NCBI GenBank assembly: GCA_964244495.1
Contig: CAXTIU010000001.1
Location: 1-64,000 of the forward strand
Length of the DNA stretch: 64,000 nucleotides
Source of the DNA: RH-AL1 sp964244495
GTDB lineage: Bacteria; Pseudomonadota; Alphaproteobacteria; Rhizobiales; Beijerinckiaceae
Direction: 5' to 3'
Shown here piece after piece: positions 1 through 7,633 of this stretch (positions within the stretch are counted from its first letter, which is position 1; each line of letters begins with the position of its first letter). The notes below the pieces were generated by a model that saw only the letters and a list, made by a program, of their open reading frames with translations, made no database searches and was not told the DNA's origin. The position numbers and the translations under genes are program-made.

Positions 1-75
1 CCCAGGTAGCTCAGTTGGTAGAGCATGCGACTGAAAATCGCAGTGTCGGTGGTTCAATTCCTCCCCTGGGCACCA
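1..75 (+). tRNA. tRNA-Phe (anticodon GAA), first base cut off by window edge
   Basis: The sequence folds as a standard tRNA. The acceptor stem CCCAGG pairs with CCTGGG, and the missing 5' G would complete a 7-bp stem. The D arm is GCTC/GAGC. The anticodon stem TGCGA/TCGCA carries the loop CTGAAAA with anticodon GAA at 33-35. The T arm contains GGTTCAATTCC, and CCA is encoded at 73-75. It converges with gmk. No integrase or repeated 3' tRNA end was seen downstream, so there is no sign of use as an attachment site. Confidence 0.97.
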
Positions 76-186
76 CTTGCCGCTGCCGTTGCATGACGCC
101 CTCGTCCCGATGATCCATTCATCGCATGTTACTCTTCGCCGAGGCCGCGAGCCGAACGTCATCGCCCCTCCTGGCGGACCGGGGAG

Positions 187-885
187 TTAGATTGAACCGG
201 CGAGAAGGCCGTCGACGTGCCGCCCGATCGTTTCCTTCGAGCGCGACGCTTTGCGGCGTTCGGCCTCGATGATCGCGAGCAGGTCCTTGAATGTCACTTG
301 GATGTCGTCGTTGACGAGCACGTAGTCGTACTGCGACCAGCGGCGGATCTCGTTGCGGGCGTTGGAGAGACGGCGCGCGATCACGTCGGGTGGATCTTCC
401 GCGCGCCGCTCGAGCCGTACCCGGAGTTCCGCCATGGACGGCGGCAGGATGAAGACCGTCACGGCATCCATGCCGGCGCGCGCTTTCACCTGCTGGGTGC
501 CCTGGTAGTCGATATCGAAAAGAACGTCGCGTCCCTCCGCCAGCACCCGGTCCACCGGCGCGCGCGGGGTGCCGTAGAAGTTGCCGTGCACCTCCGCCCA
601 TTCGAGCAGGTCGTCGTCTTCGCGCAACGCGGCGAACTGCTTCGGGCTGATGAAGTTATAGTGCACGCCATCGGCCTCGCTCGACCGCCGCGCCCGTGTC
701 GTTACCGAGATCGACAAGGTGAGGTCGAGATCGGCCTGTGTCAGCAGCATCCGTGTGAGCGTCGTCTTTCCCGCGCCCGATGGCGAGGACAGGATCAGGA
801 TGAAGCCGCGGCGTTCCGACGAGGCGCCGGAACGGGCGCCGCCATCCTTTCCGACATCGAAACCCGCGTGATGCTCGCTTCCCAT
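187..885 (-). CDS. gmk: guanylate kinase
   Basis: Phosphorylates GMP to GDP with ATP in the cytoplasm, in guanine nucleotide synthesis and salvage. The 232-residue protein has a P-loop (SPSGAGKT, about residues 34-41) followed by the GMP-binding region (VTTRARR, VHYNF, and EWAEVHGNFYGTP), all standard for guanylate kinases. An N-terminal tail of about 26 polar residues precedes the kinase core, so the protein is somewhat longer than the usual 205-220 residues. The ATG at 885 lies 10 bases after the YicC-family stop codon, so it is the last gene of the leftward cluster. In-frame codons further upstream would run into the YicC gene and are less likely. Confidence 0.95.
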   Translation of the reverse strand: MGSEHHAGFDVGKDGGARSGASSERRGFILILSSPSGAGKTTLTRMLLTQADLDLTLSISVTTRARRSSEADGVHYNFISPKQFAALREDDDLLEWAEVHGNFYGTPRAPVDRVLAEGRDVLFDIDYQGTQQVKARAGMDAVTVFILPPSMAELRVRLERRAEDPPDVIARRLSNARNEIRRWSQYDYVLVNDDIQVTFKDLLAIIEAERRKASRSKETIGRHVDGLLAGSI

Positions 886-895
886 TTCGTGCCGC

Positions 896-1783
896 CTATT
901 CGATGTTCTGGACCTGCTCGCGGAATTGCTCGATCTCGGCACGCAGTTCAAGGCCGATCGCGGTGGAGACGGCATCGTTGACCTTGGCGCAGAAGGTCGA
1001 CGCCTCGCGAGCCAACTCCTGAGCGAGGAAATCGAGGCGGCGGCCGACGGGACCGCCATCCTCGATCAGGCCGCGTGCCGCAGCGACATGGGCCGCGAGG
1101 CGATCCAACTCCTCGCGAACGTCGGCCTTGGCGGCCAGCAGGAGGGCCTCCTGGTGCAACCTGACAGTATCGAGACCGGGTTGAGCGGCGAGCATGGCCA
1201 CCGATCCTTCGAGTCTGATGCGGATGGCGGAGGGCTGGCGGCCCGGCGCGGCGTCGGCCTCCCGCGTCAAGCGGGCGATGGCGGCGAGGCGCTGCTCCAG
1301 CACGGCTCGCAACGCACCGCCTTCGCTTTCGCGCATCGCCACCAGGGCGGCGAGGCCGCGCTCGAACCCCTCGACGCAGGCGGCGTGGAGCGCCTCCTGC
1401 TCCATCGGGTCGATGGCCGTCTCGTCCATCTCGACGACTCCCTTCACCCCGAGCAGTCCGTCGAGCGTGGCGGGACCGACGGTCGCCGGCAGCGTGATCT
1501 TGGCGAGCGATTGCAGGAGTTCGCCGAGCAGGACCGTGTTGATCCGGGCTCGAAGCGTTGCGGTCTCGCGCGAGAGAGCCAGCGTTAGGTTACACGTGCC
1601 TCGCGCGAGTCTGGCGCCGACGCGCTGCCGGCAGCCGACGTCGAGCGCGTCGAAACCAGGCGGCAGACGCAGGCGAACGTCCAGCCCTTTCCCGTTCAGC
1701 GTCTTGAACTCCCACGTCCACCGGGTGGCGCCGTGCGAACCCGCCTGCCGCGCGAACCCGGTCATGCTGCGGATCACGGACAT
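896..1783 (-). CDS. YicC/YloC-family endoribonuclease
   Basis: A 295-residue YicC-family protein. The signature IRSMTGFAR lies at the N-terminus, followed by the YicC N-terminal region and a C-terminal DUF1732 block (RRLDFLAQELAREASTF). Members from E. coli and Bacillus are reported endoribonucleases with roles in stationary phase and small-RNA turnover; the role here is inferred from family. ATG 1783 is preferred over the in-frame GTG at 1792 because homologues begin close to the SMTGF motif. It lies 42 bases after mltG and 10 bases before gmk; yicC-gmk pairing is conserved across many bacteria. Confidence 0.9.
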   Translation of the reverse strand: MSVIRSMTGFARQAGSHGATRWTWEFKTLNGKGLDVRLRLPPGFDALDVGCRQRVGARLARGTCNLTLALSRETATLRARINTVLLGELLQSLAKITLPATVGPATLDGLLGVKGVVEMDETAIDPMEQEALHAACVEGFERGLAALVAMRESEGGALRAVLEQRLAAIARLTREADAAPGRQPSAIRIRLEGSVAMLAAQPGLDTVRLHQEALLLAAKADVREELDRLAAHVAAARGLIEDGGPVGRRLDFLAQELAREASTFCAKVNDAVSTAIGLELRAEIEQFREQVQNIE

Positions 1784-1825
1784 GCGGTCCACGACGTAAA
1801 GGATCCGGTCGAAGCGGCCGTCACG

Positions 1826-3598
1826 CTAGTGGATCAGTTCGGGCGGAACCGATTTTGCGGTATTGAGGTCGTACGTCTTGTCGCGCAGGGGATCGAGTGC
1901 GGTTCCTTCCGACACGTCGTAGATCTTGGGGTGCAGCGGTGGCGTCTTGACCGGCGCGGCCGGGGTCGCCGGCCCGGGATCCGCGAAAAGGTCGCCGCCC
2001 ATTTGTCCGGGCAAAGCGTCGAGGGCCACCCTCGCGTCATGGACCGGGGCGGACGCGCCTTGCGATGCGGCGGTGACCGGCTGGTCGGCCGTTTCGGGCG
2101 TGACCGGTCCGTCGAGCGCGATGGAGGGTTGCGGTTCCGCGCCGCCGATCGTGAACCCGAGAGAATCGATGCTGGACGACAGCGCGGCGACGTTCACGGT
2201 CGCCGCCCTACGCCCGCGACGAGGTGGCGGAAGGTTCTCCTCGACGGTGGCGATCGAGGCGATGTCGTGGTTGGCCGCGGGATCGACGAAGGAAGCGACG
2301 CGGCCGGTGCTCACCGTACCGAACGCCGCCGGGAGCGTTCCGAAGGCGGCGTCGGACGCATCGCTGCGCTGATTACCCCGCGTCGGCGATGGGGAAGGTG
2401 ATGGCGCGATCGCCGCCGGTGATAGCTTGTCGACGTCGACCTTGTCCTTGGTTTCGCGCTCGATCTGACGCCAGCGCTGGACGTTGCGGTTGTGCTCGTC
2501 GATGCTAGAGGCGAAGACGTGACCGCCGGTCCCGTCCGCGACGAAATAAAGATCGCCCGTGCGCGATGGATTGGCGACCGCCTCCAGGGCGGCTCGGCCG
2601 GGATTGTCGATCGCGCCGGGCGGCAGGTTGTCGATCTGATAGGTGTTGTAGGGCGTCCGCTTGTCGAGTTCCGCGCGGGTGATCGAATGCCCGAGCGTCC
2701 CCTGCCCGGCGACGAGGCCGTAGACGATCGTTGGATCGGACTGCAGGCGCATATGCTTCTGCAGCCGGTTGATGAAGACGCCGGCGACGCGCGGGCGTTC
2801 GTCGGCCTTGCCCGTCTCCTTCTCCACGATCGAGGCGAGCGTGACGAGTTCGAAGGGCGAGCGGAGCGGCAGATCCGGCGACCGTCGCGCCCAGATCTGC
2901 TCGACGATGCGGCGCTCGTCGTCCTCCATCTTCTGCAGGACGTCGTTGCGCGAGGAGCCCCTCGCCACCTTGTAGGTCTCGGGCAGCAGCGTGCCCTCCT
3001 TCGGCATGTCGCGGATCTCGCCAACCAGCACGTCGCTGTCGCGCAGCCGCTGGACGACCTGGGCGCTCGTCAGGCCTTCGGGGATCGTAATGGCGTGAAG
3101 GATCTGCTTGCCGTTGACCAGCGTGTCGACGACACTGCGCATGCTCGCATGCTGCTTGAAGAGGTATTCGCCGGCCCTGACCTTGCCGCGCTTGTGCTCG
3201 ACGGTGAGCACGATGTTGAGGGCGAGGGGGCTGTCGATGACATCGTCGGCGCTGAGCTTGTCGATGATGTCCGGCAGGTCGGTATGTGGCGCGATGAAGA
3301 CGACCTTGTCGGCGGCGAGCGGGCCCGGCGCCTGCACCCGGTTCGTGCCCCACACCAGCGCGCCCAGGGCGCCGATGGCGATGATGACGAGAAACGACAA
3401 GAACCCGCTCAAAGCGGAGAGCGTCGGGCGCTTCCGGTTCGGCGGCTTCGGCGGCGGTGGCGGCGGTGCCTCCGGTTGAAGGGCTTCATTCGGACTTTGC
3501 GGCATCATCCTTCGCCCAGACGTGGTGCGGCTCATGTAGGCGCGACCGGCTCCGATCGACGTAGGATGCGGAGCGGAAACCGGTGCGTCGACTGTCAT
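1826..3598 (-). CDS. mltG: endolytic murein transglycosylase MltG
   Basis: Cleaves nascent glycan strands at the inner membrane and so terminates peptidoglycan chains. The protein starts with a proline-rich cytoplasmic tail (PPPPPPKPPNRKRP), then one transmembrane helix (about LSFLVIIAIGALGALVWG) and a YceG/MltG domain. The catalytic glutamate is in ASIVEKETG and the conserved LQSDPTIVYG follows. An extension of about 200 residues rich in Pro, Ala and Ser follows the catalytic domain; it is low-complexity and longer than in E. coli. The start is uncertain: ATG 3598 has a weak GGTGG upstream, while ATG 3535 lies closer to the conserved SPNEALQPE block. It sits between fabF and yicC, the common alphaproteobacterial order. 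Confidence 0.88.
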   Translation of the reverse strand: MTVDAPVSAPHPTSIGAGRAYMSRTTSGRRMMPQSPNEALQPEAPPPPPPKPPNRKRPTLSALSGFLSFLVIIAIGALGALVWGTNRVQAPGPLAADKVVFIAPHTDLPDIIDKLSADDVIDSPLALNIVLTVEHKRGKVRAGEYLFKQHASMRSVVDTLVNGKQILHAITIPEGLTSAQVVQRLRDSDVLVGEIRDMPKEGTLLPETYKVARGSSRNDVLQKMEDDERRIVEQIWARRSPDLPLRSPFELVTLASIVEKETGKADERPRVAGVFINRLQKHMRLQSDPTIVYGLVAGQGTLGHSITRAELDKRTPYNTYQIDNLPPGAIDNPGRAALEAVANPSRTGDLYFVADGTGGHVFASSIDEHNRNVQRWRQIERETKDKVDVDKLSPAAIAPSPSPSPTRGNQRSDASDAAFGTLPAAFGTVSTGRVASFVDPAANHDIASIATVEENLPPPRRGRRAATVNVAALSSSIDSLGFTIGGAEPQPSIALDGPVTPETADQPVTAASQGASAPVHDARVALDALPGQMGGDLFADPGPATPAAPVKTPPLHPKIYDVSEGTALDPLRDKTYDLNTAKSVPPELIH

Positions 3599-3629
3599 GC
3601 AACTTTCCACCCGGAGGAGGATCGCGGCC

Positions 3630-3669
3630 GAACCCACCCTCGGGCGCCAATGGGGCGAAAGGTGGGTTC
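3630..3669 (-). promoter_or_regulatory. stem-loop in the fabF-mltG gap
   Basis: GAACCCACC at 3630-3638 pairs perfectly with GGTGGGTTC at 3661-3669. The loop contains a smaller CGCC/GGCG pairing. It lies just upstream of the proposed mltG start in the transcript. No run of U follows, so a leader structure or RNA-processing site is as likely as a terminator. Confidence 0.35.
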
Positions 3670-3706
3670 AGCCGGACCGCTCAGGTATTCCATAGCACGG
3701 CCATCC

Positions 3707-3747
3707 AAGAGTCGAGGGCGCAAGAGTCGGGGGCGCAAGAGTCGAGC
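3707..3747. repeat. 15-bp tandem repeat with GAGTC in each unit
   Basis: Two full units and one partial unit of AAGAGTCGAGGGCGC lie head to tail between fabF and mltG; unit 2 differs by one base. Each copy carries GAGTC, a GANTC site of the type methylated by the alphaproteobacterial methylase CcrM. No protein is evident here. Confidence 0.8.
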
Positions 3748-3766
3748 ATCGCGGGAGCCGACTTCG

Positions 3767-5029
3767 TCAACCCGCATGTTTGAAGATCAAGCACGCGTTG
3801 GTGCCGCCGAAACCGAAGGAGTTGGACAACGCGTACTGGACCTCGCGCCGACGCGCCTCGTGGGGCACGAGATCGATGCGCGCGAAATCGGGCGGGTTGT
3901 CGAGGTTGATCGTCGGCGGAACGATCTGGTCGCGGATCGCCAGGATGCTGAACACCGCCTCGACGGCACCCGCCGCGCCGAGCAGATGGCCAATTGCCGA
4001 CTTGGTCGAGGACATGGACACGCCGGTGGCATCCGGCCCGAGCACCCGCTGCACCGTGTTCAGCTCGATCTCGTCGCCGAGCGGGGTGGAGGTGCCGTGC
4101 GCGTTGATGTAGTCGAGCTCGGCCGGCCTGACGCCCGCCCGCTTGATCGCCGCCTGCATCGCGCGAAACGCCCCGTCGCCGCTCGCGTCGGGTGCCGTGA
4201 TATGGTAGGCATCGCCGGACATGCCGTAGCCGACGACCTCGGCGTAGATCCTTGCGCCGCGGGCCCTCGCGTGCTCGTAGGCCTCCAGCACCACGGCGCC
4301 GGCACCCTCGCCCATGACGAAGCCGTCGCGGTCGCGATCGAAGGGTCGCGACGCTTTGGTCGGCGCGTCGTTGAAGGATGTCGACAGCGCCTTGCAGGCG
4401 GCGAAACCGGCGATGCCGATACGGTTGACGGATGATTCGGCACCACCGGCGACCATGACGTCGGCGTCCTCCAGCGCGATCAGGCGCGCGGCATCGCCGA
4501 TGGCGTGCGTGCCCGACGAGCAGGCGGTCACGCAGGCGTGATTGGGCCCCTTCAGCTTGTGCTGGATGGAGACGTAGCCTCCGGCCAGGTTGATGATCCG
4601 GCCCGTGATGAAGAACGGCGACACGCGGCGCGGACCCTTCTCGTGAAGGATGACCGCCTGATCGTTGATGCCGCCGAGACCGCCGATCCCGGCACCGAAC
4701 ATGACGCCGGTCGCGTTCTGCTCCGCCGCCGTCTTGGGATGCCAACCGGCGTCGTCCAGCGCCTGCGTCGCGGCGGACACGGCGTAGAGGATGAAGGGAT
4801 CGATCTTGCGCTGTTCCTTCGGCTCCATCCAATGGTCGGGGTTGAAGCTGCCGTCGCTGCCGTCGCCGTAAGGGATCTGCATGGCGACGCGGCAAGCCAG
4901 ATCGTCGGCCTTGAAGCCGTGGATCGGTCCGGCCCCGCTGCCGCCGGCGAGAAGCCGCTTCCAGGTCGCCTCGACGCCGCAAGCGAGCGGGGACACCATG
5001 CCGAGACCCGTTACAACTACCCTGCGCAA
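3767..5029 (-). CDS. fabF: beta-ketoacyl-ACP synthase II
   Basis: Condenses malonyl-ACP with acyl-ACP in type II fatty-acid elongation. The 420-residue thiolase fold has the KASII triad: Cys170 in TACSSGTH, His311 in NAHGTS and His348 in KSAIGHLLGA, with Lys343 nearby. The N-terminus RRVVVTGLGMVSPL matches FabF. Initiation appears to be at TTG 5029, preceded by AAGGTTGGGG on the minus strand; no ATG fits the expected N-terminus. It follows acpP by 171 bases and precedes mltG. A rare start codon on such a gene could lower its translation relative to acpP. Confidence 0.96.
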   Translation of the reverse strand: MRRVVVTGLGMVSPLACGVEATWKRLLAGGSGAGPIHGFKADDLACRVAMQIPYGDGSDGSFNPDHWMEPKEQRKIDPFILYAVSAATQALDDAGWHPKTAAEQNATGVMFGAGIGGLGGINDQAVILHEKGPRRVSPFFITGRIINLAGGYVSIQHKLKGPNHACVTACSSGTHAIGDAARLIALEDADVMVAGGAESSVNRIGIAGFAACKALSTSFNDAPTKASRPFDRDRDGFVMGEGAGAVVLEAYEHARARGARIYAEVVGYGMSGDAYHITAPDASGDGAFRAMQAAIKRAGVRPAELDYINAHGTSTPLGDEIELNTVQRVLGPDATGVSMSSTKSAIGHLLGAAGAVEAVFSILAIRDQIVPPTINLDNPPDFARIDLVPHEARRREVQYALSNSFGFGGTNACLIFKHAG

Positions 5030-5200
5030 AGCCCCAACCTTCGCTTGAGTCCGGATTCAAACATCAGCCTGGAGTCGAACATCTTGGAAATCAGGTCCGG
5101 ACTATCCTACCGAAATCATCAGATGGCATCGGATTTACGATCGGTAGAGAACCGGATGATCGAGACACGGCCGCCCTCGGACGGATGACGGACCCGCCCC

Positions 5201-5446
5201 TCAGGACGAGGCGGCCGTCGCCTTGTCGAGGAAACGCACGGCGTCGCCGACCGTGACGATCGTCTCGGCGGCGTCGTCGGGAATCTCGACGCCGAACTCT
5301 TCCTCGAAGGCCATCACGAGTTCGACGGTGTCGAGCGAGTCCGCTCCCAAGTCCTCGATGAAGTTGGCGTTGTCGACGACCTTGTCGGCATCGACGCCGA
5401 GGTGCTCGATCACGATCTTCTTCACGCGGTCGGCGACATCACTCAT
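5201..5446 (-). CDS. acpP: acyl carrier protein
   Basis: An 81-residue acidic carrier protein of fatty-acid synthesis. The phosphopantetheine attachment serine is Ser37 in GADSLDTVEL. Length and sequence are typical of alphaproteobacterial AcpP. ATG 5446 has AAGGA about 8-10 bases upstream and gives the usual MSDVADRVKK start; an in-frame TTG at 5455 is less likely. The gene sits between fabG and fabF with 230 bases upstream, enough for its own promoter, which suits the high ACP demand. Confidence 0.97.
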   Translation of the reverse strand: MSDVADRVKKIVIEHLGVDADKVVDNANFIEDLGADSLDTVELVMAFEEEFGVEIPDDAAETIVTVGDAVRFLDKATAASS

Positions 5447-5656
5447 CGTCTTCAATCCTTATCTTTCCGGCCTTCGCCGGCCTTGCCGTTGCGCGTGACG
5501 CCGCCCGGCAAACCTGCCACGACGGCTATCGCAGACTTCACTAGACATCGGGACGGCTCTCGTCGAGCCCGACCGCGCTGAAGCATGGTTTTCAGCTCGG
5601 CGCCATCCATCGACTTGCGCTCACTAGCATGGCTTGGCGCGCCTGGCGAGTGTGAT

Positions 5657-5674
5657 GACTTAAAAGGTTAAGTC
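5657..5674 (-). promoter_or_regulatory. AT-rich hairpin just after fabG
   Basis: GACTTAA pairs with TTAAGTC around a 4-base loop, beginning 2 bases past the fabG stop codon. The block is strikingly AT-rich for this genome. It lacks the GC-rich stem and U-tract of an intrinsic terminator. It could be an operator or 3'-end structure separating fabDG from acpP; function is not known. Confidence 0.4.
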
Positions 5675-5676
5675 GT

Positions 5677-6414
5677 TCAAATCATTGCCATTCCACCATT
5701 GACATGGAGGGTTTGCCCGGTCACGTAGGCTGCTTCGGCGCTCGCGAGGTAGACCGCCGCGGCACCGATCTCGCCGGGTTGGCCGAGCCGCTGCATCGGC
5801 ACGACGCCCAGGATGGCCGCCTTCTGCTTCTCGTTCAGCACGTCCGTCATCGGCGTCGCGATGAAGCCGGGCGCGATGCAGTTCGCCGTCACGTTGCGCG
5901 TTGCCGCTTCCGCCGCGAGGCTCTTGGTCAATCCGACCATACCGGCCTTCGAGGCGGCGTAATTGGCCTGCCCGGCGTTGCCCACCGCGCCCACGACGGA
6001 GGTCACCGCGATGATCCGACCGTAGCGTCGCCGCATCATGCCCTTGAGACAGGCGCGCGCCAACCTGAACCCGCTCGTGAGATTGACGGCGATCACCTGG
6101 TCCCATTCGGCATCGCCCATCCGCATCAGGAGATTGTCGCGGGTGATGCCGGCGTTGTTGACGAGGATATCGATGGGTGCCGCGGCCGCCTCCGCCGCTG
6201 GGACGAGGGCAGCGAGCGCGGCGGCATCGCCGAGGTCGCACGCGACGACGTGCACCCGTTCGCCGAGATCGGAGGCCAGCGCGTGAAGCGGCTCGGACCG
6301 GGTGCCGGACAGGACCAGCGTGGCGCCCTGCCCGTGCAGGGCGCGCGCGATGGCACCGCCGATGCCGCCGCTCGCTCCCGTGACGAGCGCGGTCCTGCCT
6401 GCGAGATCGAACAT
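5677..6414 (-). CDS. fabG: 3-oxoacyl-ACP reductase
   Basis: NADPH-dependent reduction of 3-ketoacyl-ACP in fatty-acid elongation. The 245-residue short-chain dehydrogenase has the cofactor motif TGASGGIG (residues 12-19), NNAG at 86-89 and the triad Ser139, Tyr152, Lys156 in YAASK. ATG 6414 has AGGA about 8 bases upstream. It lies 22 bases after fabD and is almost certainly co-transcribed with it. Placement within fabD-fabG-acpP-fabF makes FabG far more likely than another SDR. Confidence 0.97.
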   Translation of the reverse strand: MFDLAGRTALVTGASGGIGGAIARALHGQGATLVLSGTRSEPLHALASDLGERVHVVACDLGDAAALAALVPAAEAAAAPIDILVNNAGITRDNLLMRMGDAEWDQVIAVNLTSGFRLARACLKGMMRRRYGRIIAVTSVVGAVGNAGQANYAASKAGMVGLTKSLAAEAATRNVTANCIAPGFIATPMTDVLNEKQKAAILGVVPMQRLGQPGEIGAAAVYLASAEAAYVTGQTLHVNGGMAMI

Positions 6415-6436
6415 CAGGATCTTCCTAAACGCCGCG

Positions 6437-7384
6437 TCACGCGGCGGAATTCGTCTTGAAGGCGTCGATGTCGGCGGGAACGCCGATTGATACGCCACCG
6501 GCTCCATCGACGATCCGCTTGACCAGTCCGGACAGGACCTTGCCGGCGCCGCATTCGACGAAGGTGGTGACGCCGCGCCCCGCCATGAAAGCGATGCTTT
6601 CGCGCCAGCGGACGGTTGCGGTGACTTGCCTGACCAGCAACGCACGGATGATGTCGGGATCGCCGATCGGTTCGGCCGTCACGTTGGCGACGAGCGGAAC
6701 GCATGGCGACACGATGACGACCTCGGCGAGCGCCTCCGCCATCGCATCGGCGGCGGGCCGCATCAGGGCGCAATGAAAGGGCGCCGAGACGGGTAAAGGG
6801 ATCGCGCGCTTGACGCCCCGTGTCTTGGCAATCGCCATGGCCCTGCCGACAGCGGCCCGCTCGCCGGAGACGACGACTTGCCCGCCGCCGTTGTCGTTGG
6901 CAACCTGACAGATGCCGCCGCCCTCGCACGCTGCCGCGGCGATGGCGGCCGCCGTTTCAGGGTCGACACCGACCAGCGCGGCCATCGCCCCTTCGCCGAC
7001 TTGGACGGCACGCTGCATCGCACTACCGCGCAGGCGCAGGAGCCGCGCCGTTGCGGCGAGGGGAATGGCACCGGCGGCGGCGAGCGCGGAATACTCACCA
7101 AGCGAGTGGCCGGCGACGAAAGCGGCGTCGCGCGCGAGGTCGAGGCCAGCTTCCGCCCGGAGCACAGCCATCACGGCGAGGCTCACCGCCATCAGCGCCG
7201 GCTGCGCGTTGGCGGTGAGCGTCAATTCCGCGTCCGGCCCTTCGAACATCAAGGTCGAGAGCGGCTGTCCGAGCGCCTCGTCGACCTCGTCGAACAGGTG
7301 GCGTGCGGTCGGAAACGTCTCGGCGAGCGCTTTTCCCATGCCGACCGCCTGCGAGCCCTGACCGGGGAAGACGAAGGCCTTCAT
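6437..7384 (-). CDS. fabD: malonyl-CoA:ACP transacylase
   Basis: Loads malonyl groups from CoA onto ACP for fatty-acid synthesis. The 315-residue protein begins AFVFPGQGSQ, has the nucleophile Ser94 in GHSLGEYSA and the partner His204 in SAPFHCALM. Length is typical. It is the first gene of the fab cluster; the 249-base gap upstream to purF holds no gene and is the probable promoter region. Confidence 0.97.
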   Translation of the reverse strand: MKAFVFPGQGSQAVGMGKALAETFPTARHLFDEVDEALGQPLSTLMFEGPDAELTLTANAQPALMAVSLAVMAVLRAEAGLDLARDAAFVAGHSLGEYSALAAAGAIPLAATARLLRLRGSAMQRAVQVGEGAMAALVGVDPETAAAIAAAACEGGGICQVANDNGGGQVVVSGERAAVGRAMAIAKTRGVKRAIPLPVSAPFHCALMRPAADAMAEALAEVVIVSPCVPLVANVTAEPIGDPDIIRALLVRQVTATVRWRESIAFMAGRGVTTFVECGAGKVLSGLVKRIVDGAGGVSIGVPADIDAFKTNSAA

Positions 7385-7633
7385 CGGAAGGCGCGGACGT
7401 TGAAGGGTTCAGTCATGGGGTGGCGGACTGGCACCGCCCCCGTCCCAAGTCAAGCAGTTGCGACACGAGCCGTCGAAAGAGGTTTGTCTCGCGCCGACAC
7501 CTGCAACACCGGTCTCCTGGCAGTCGAGGCTCAAAAGTAACCAACTGGCTGCCATGAGCTAGCCGAGAATGCGCGGCACGACGCGGCCTGAACGCCGCCG
7601 CCGCGATCCCGCCACCGGGCTAGCGCCGCCGGC

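Noticed and set aside
1..75. tRNA-Phe as a mobile-element attachment site
   Set aside because: No integrase, no repeated tRNA end and only housekeeping genes follow.
2492..4435. Long plus-strand open frame opposite mltG and fabF
   Set aside because: It lies antisense to two well-recognised genes; its composition is that of a high-GC shadow frame with no known motifs.
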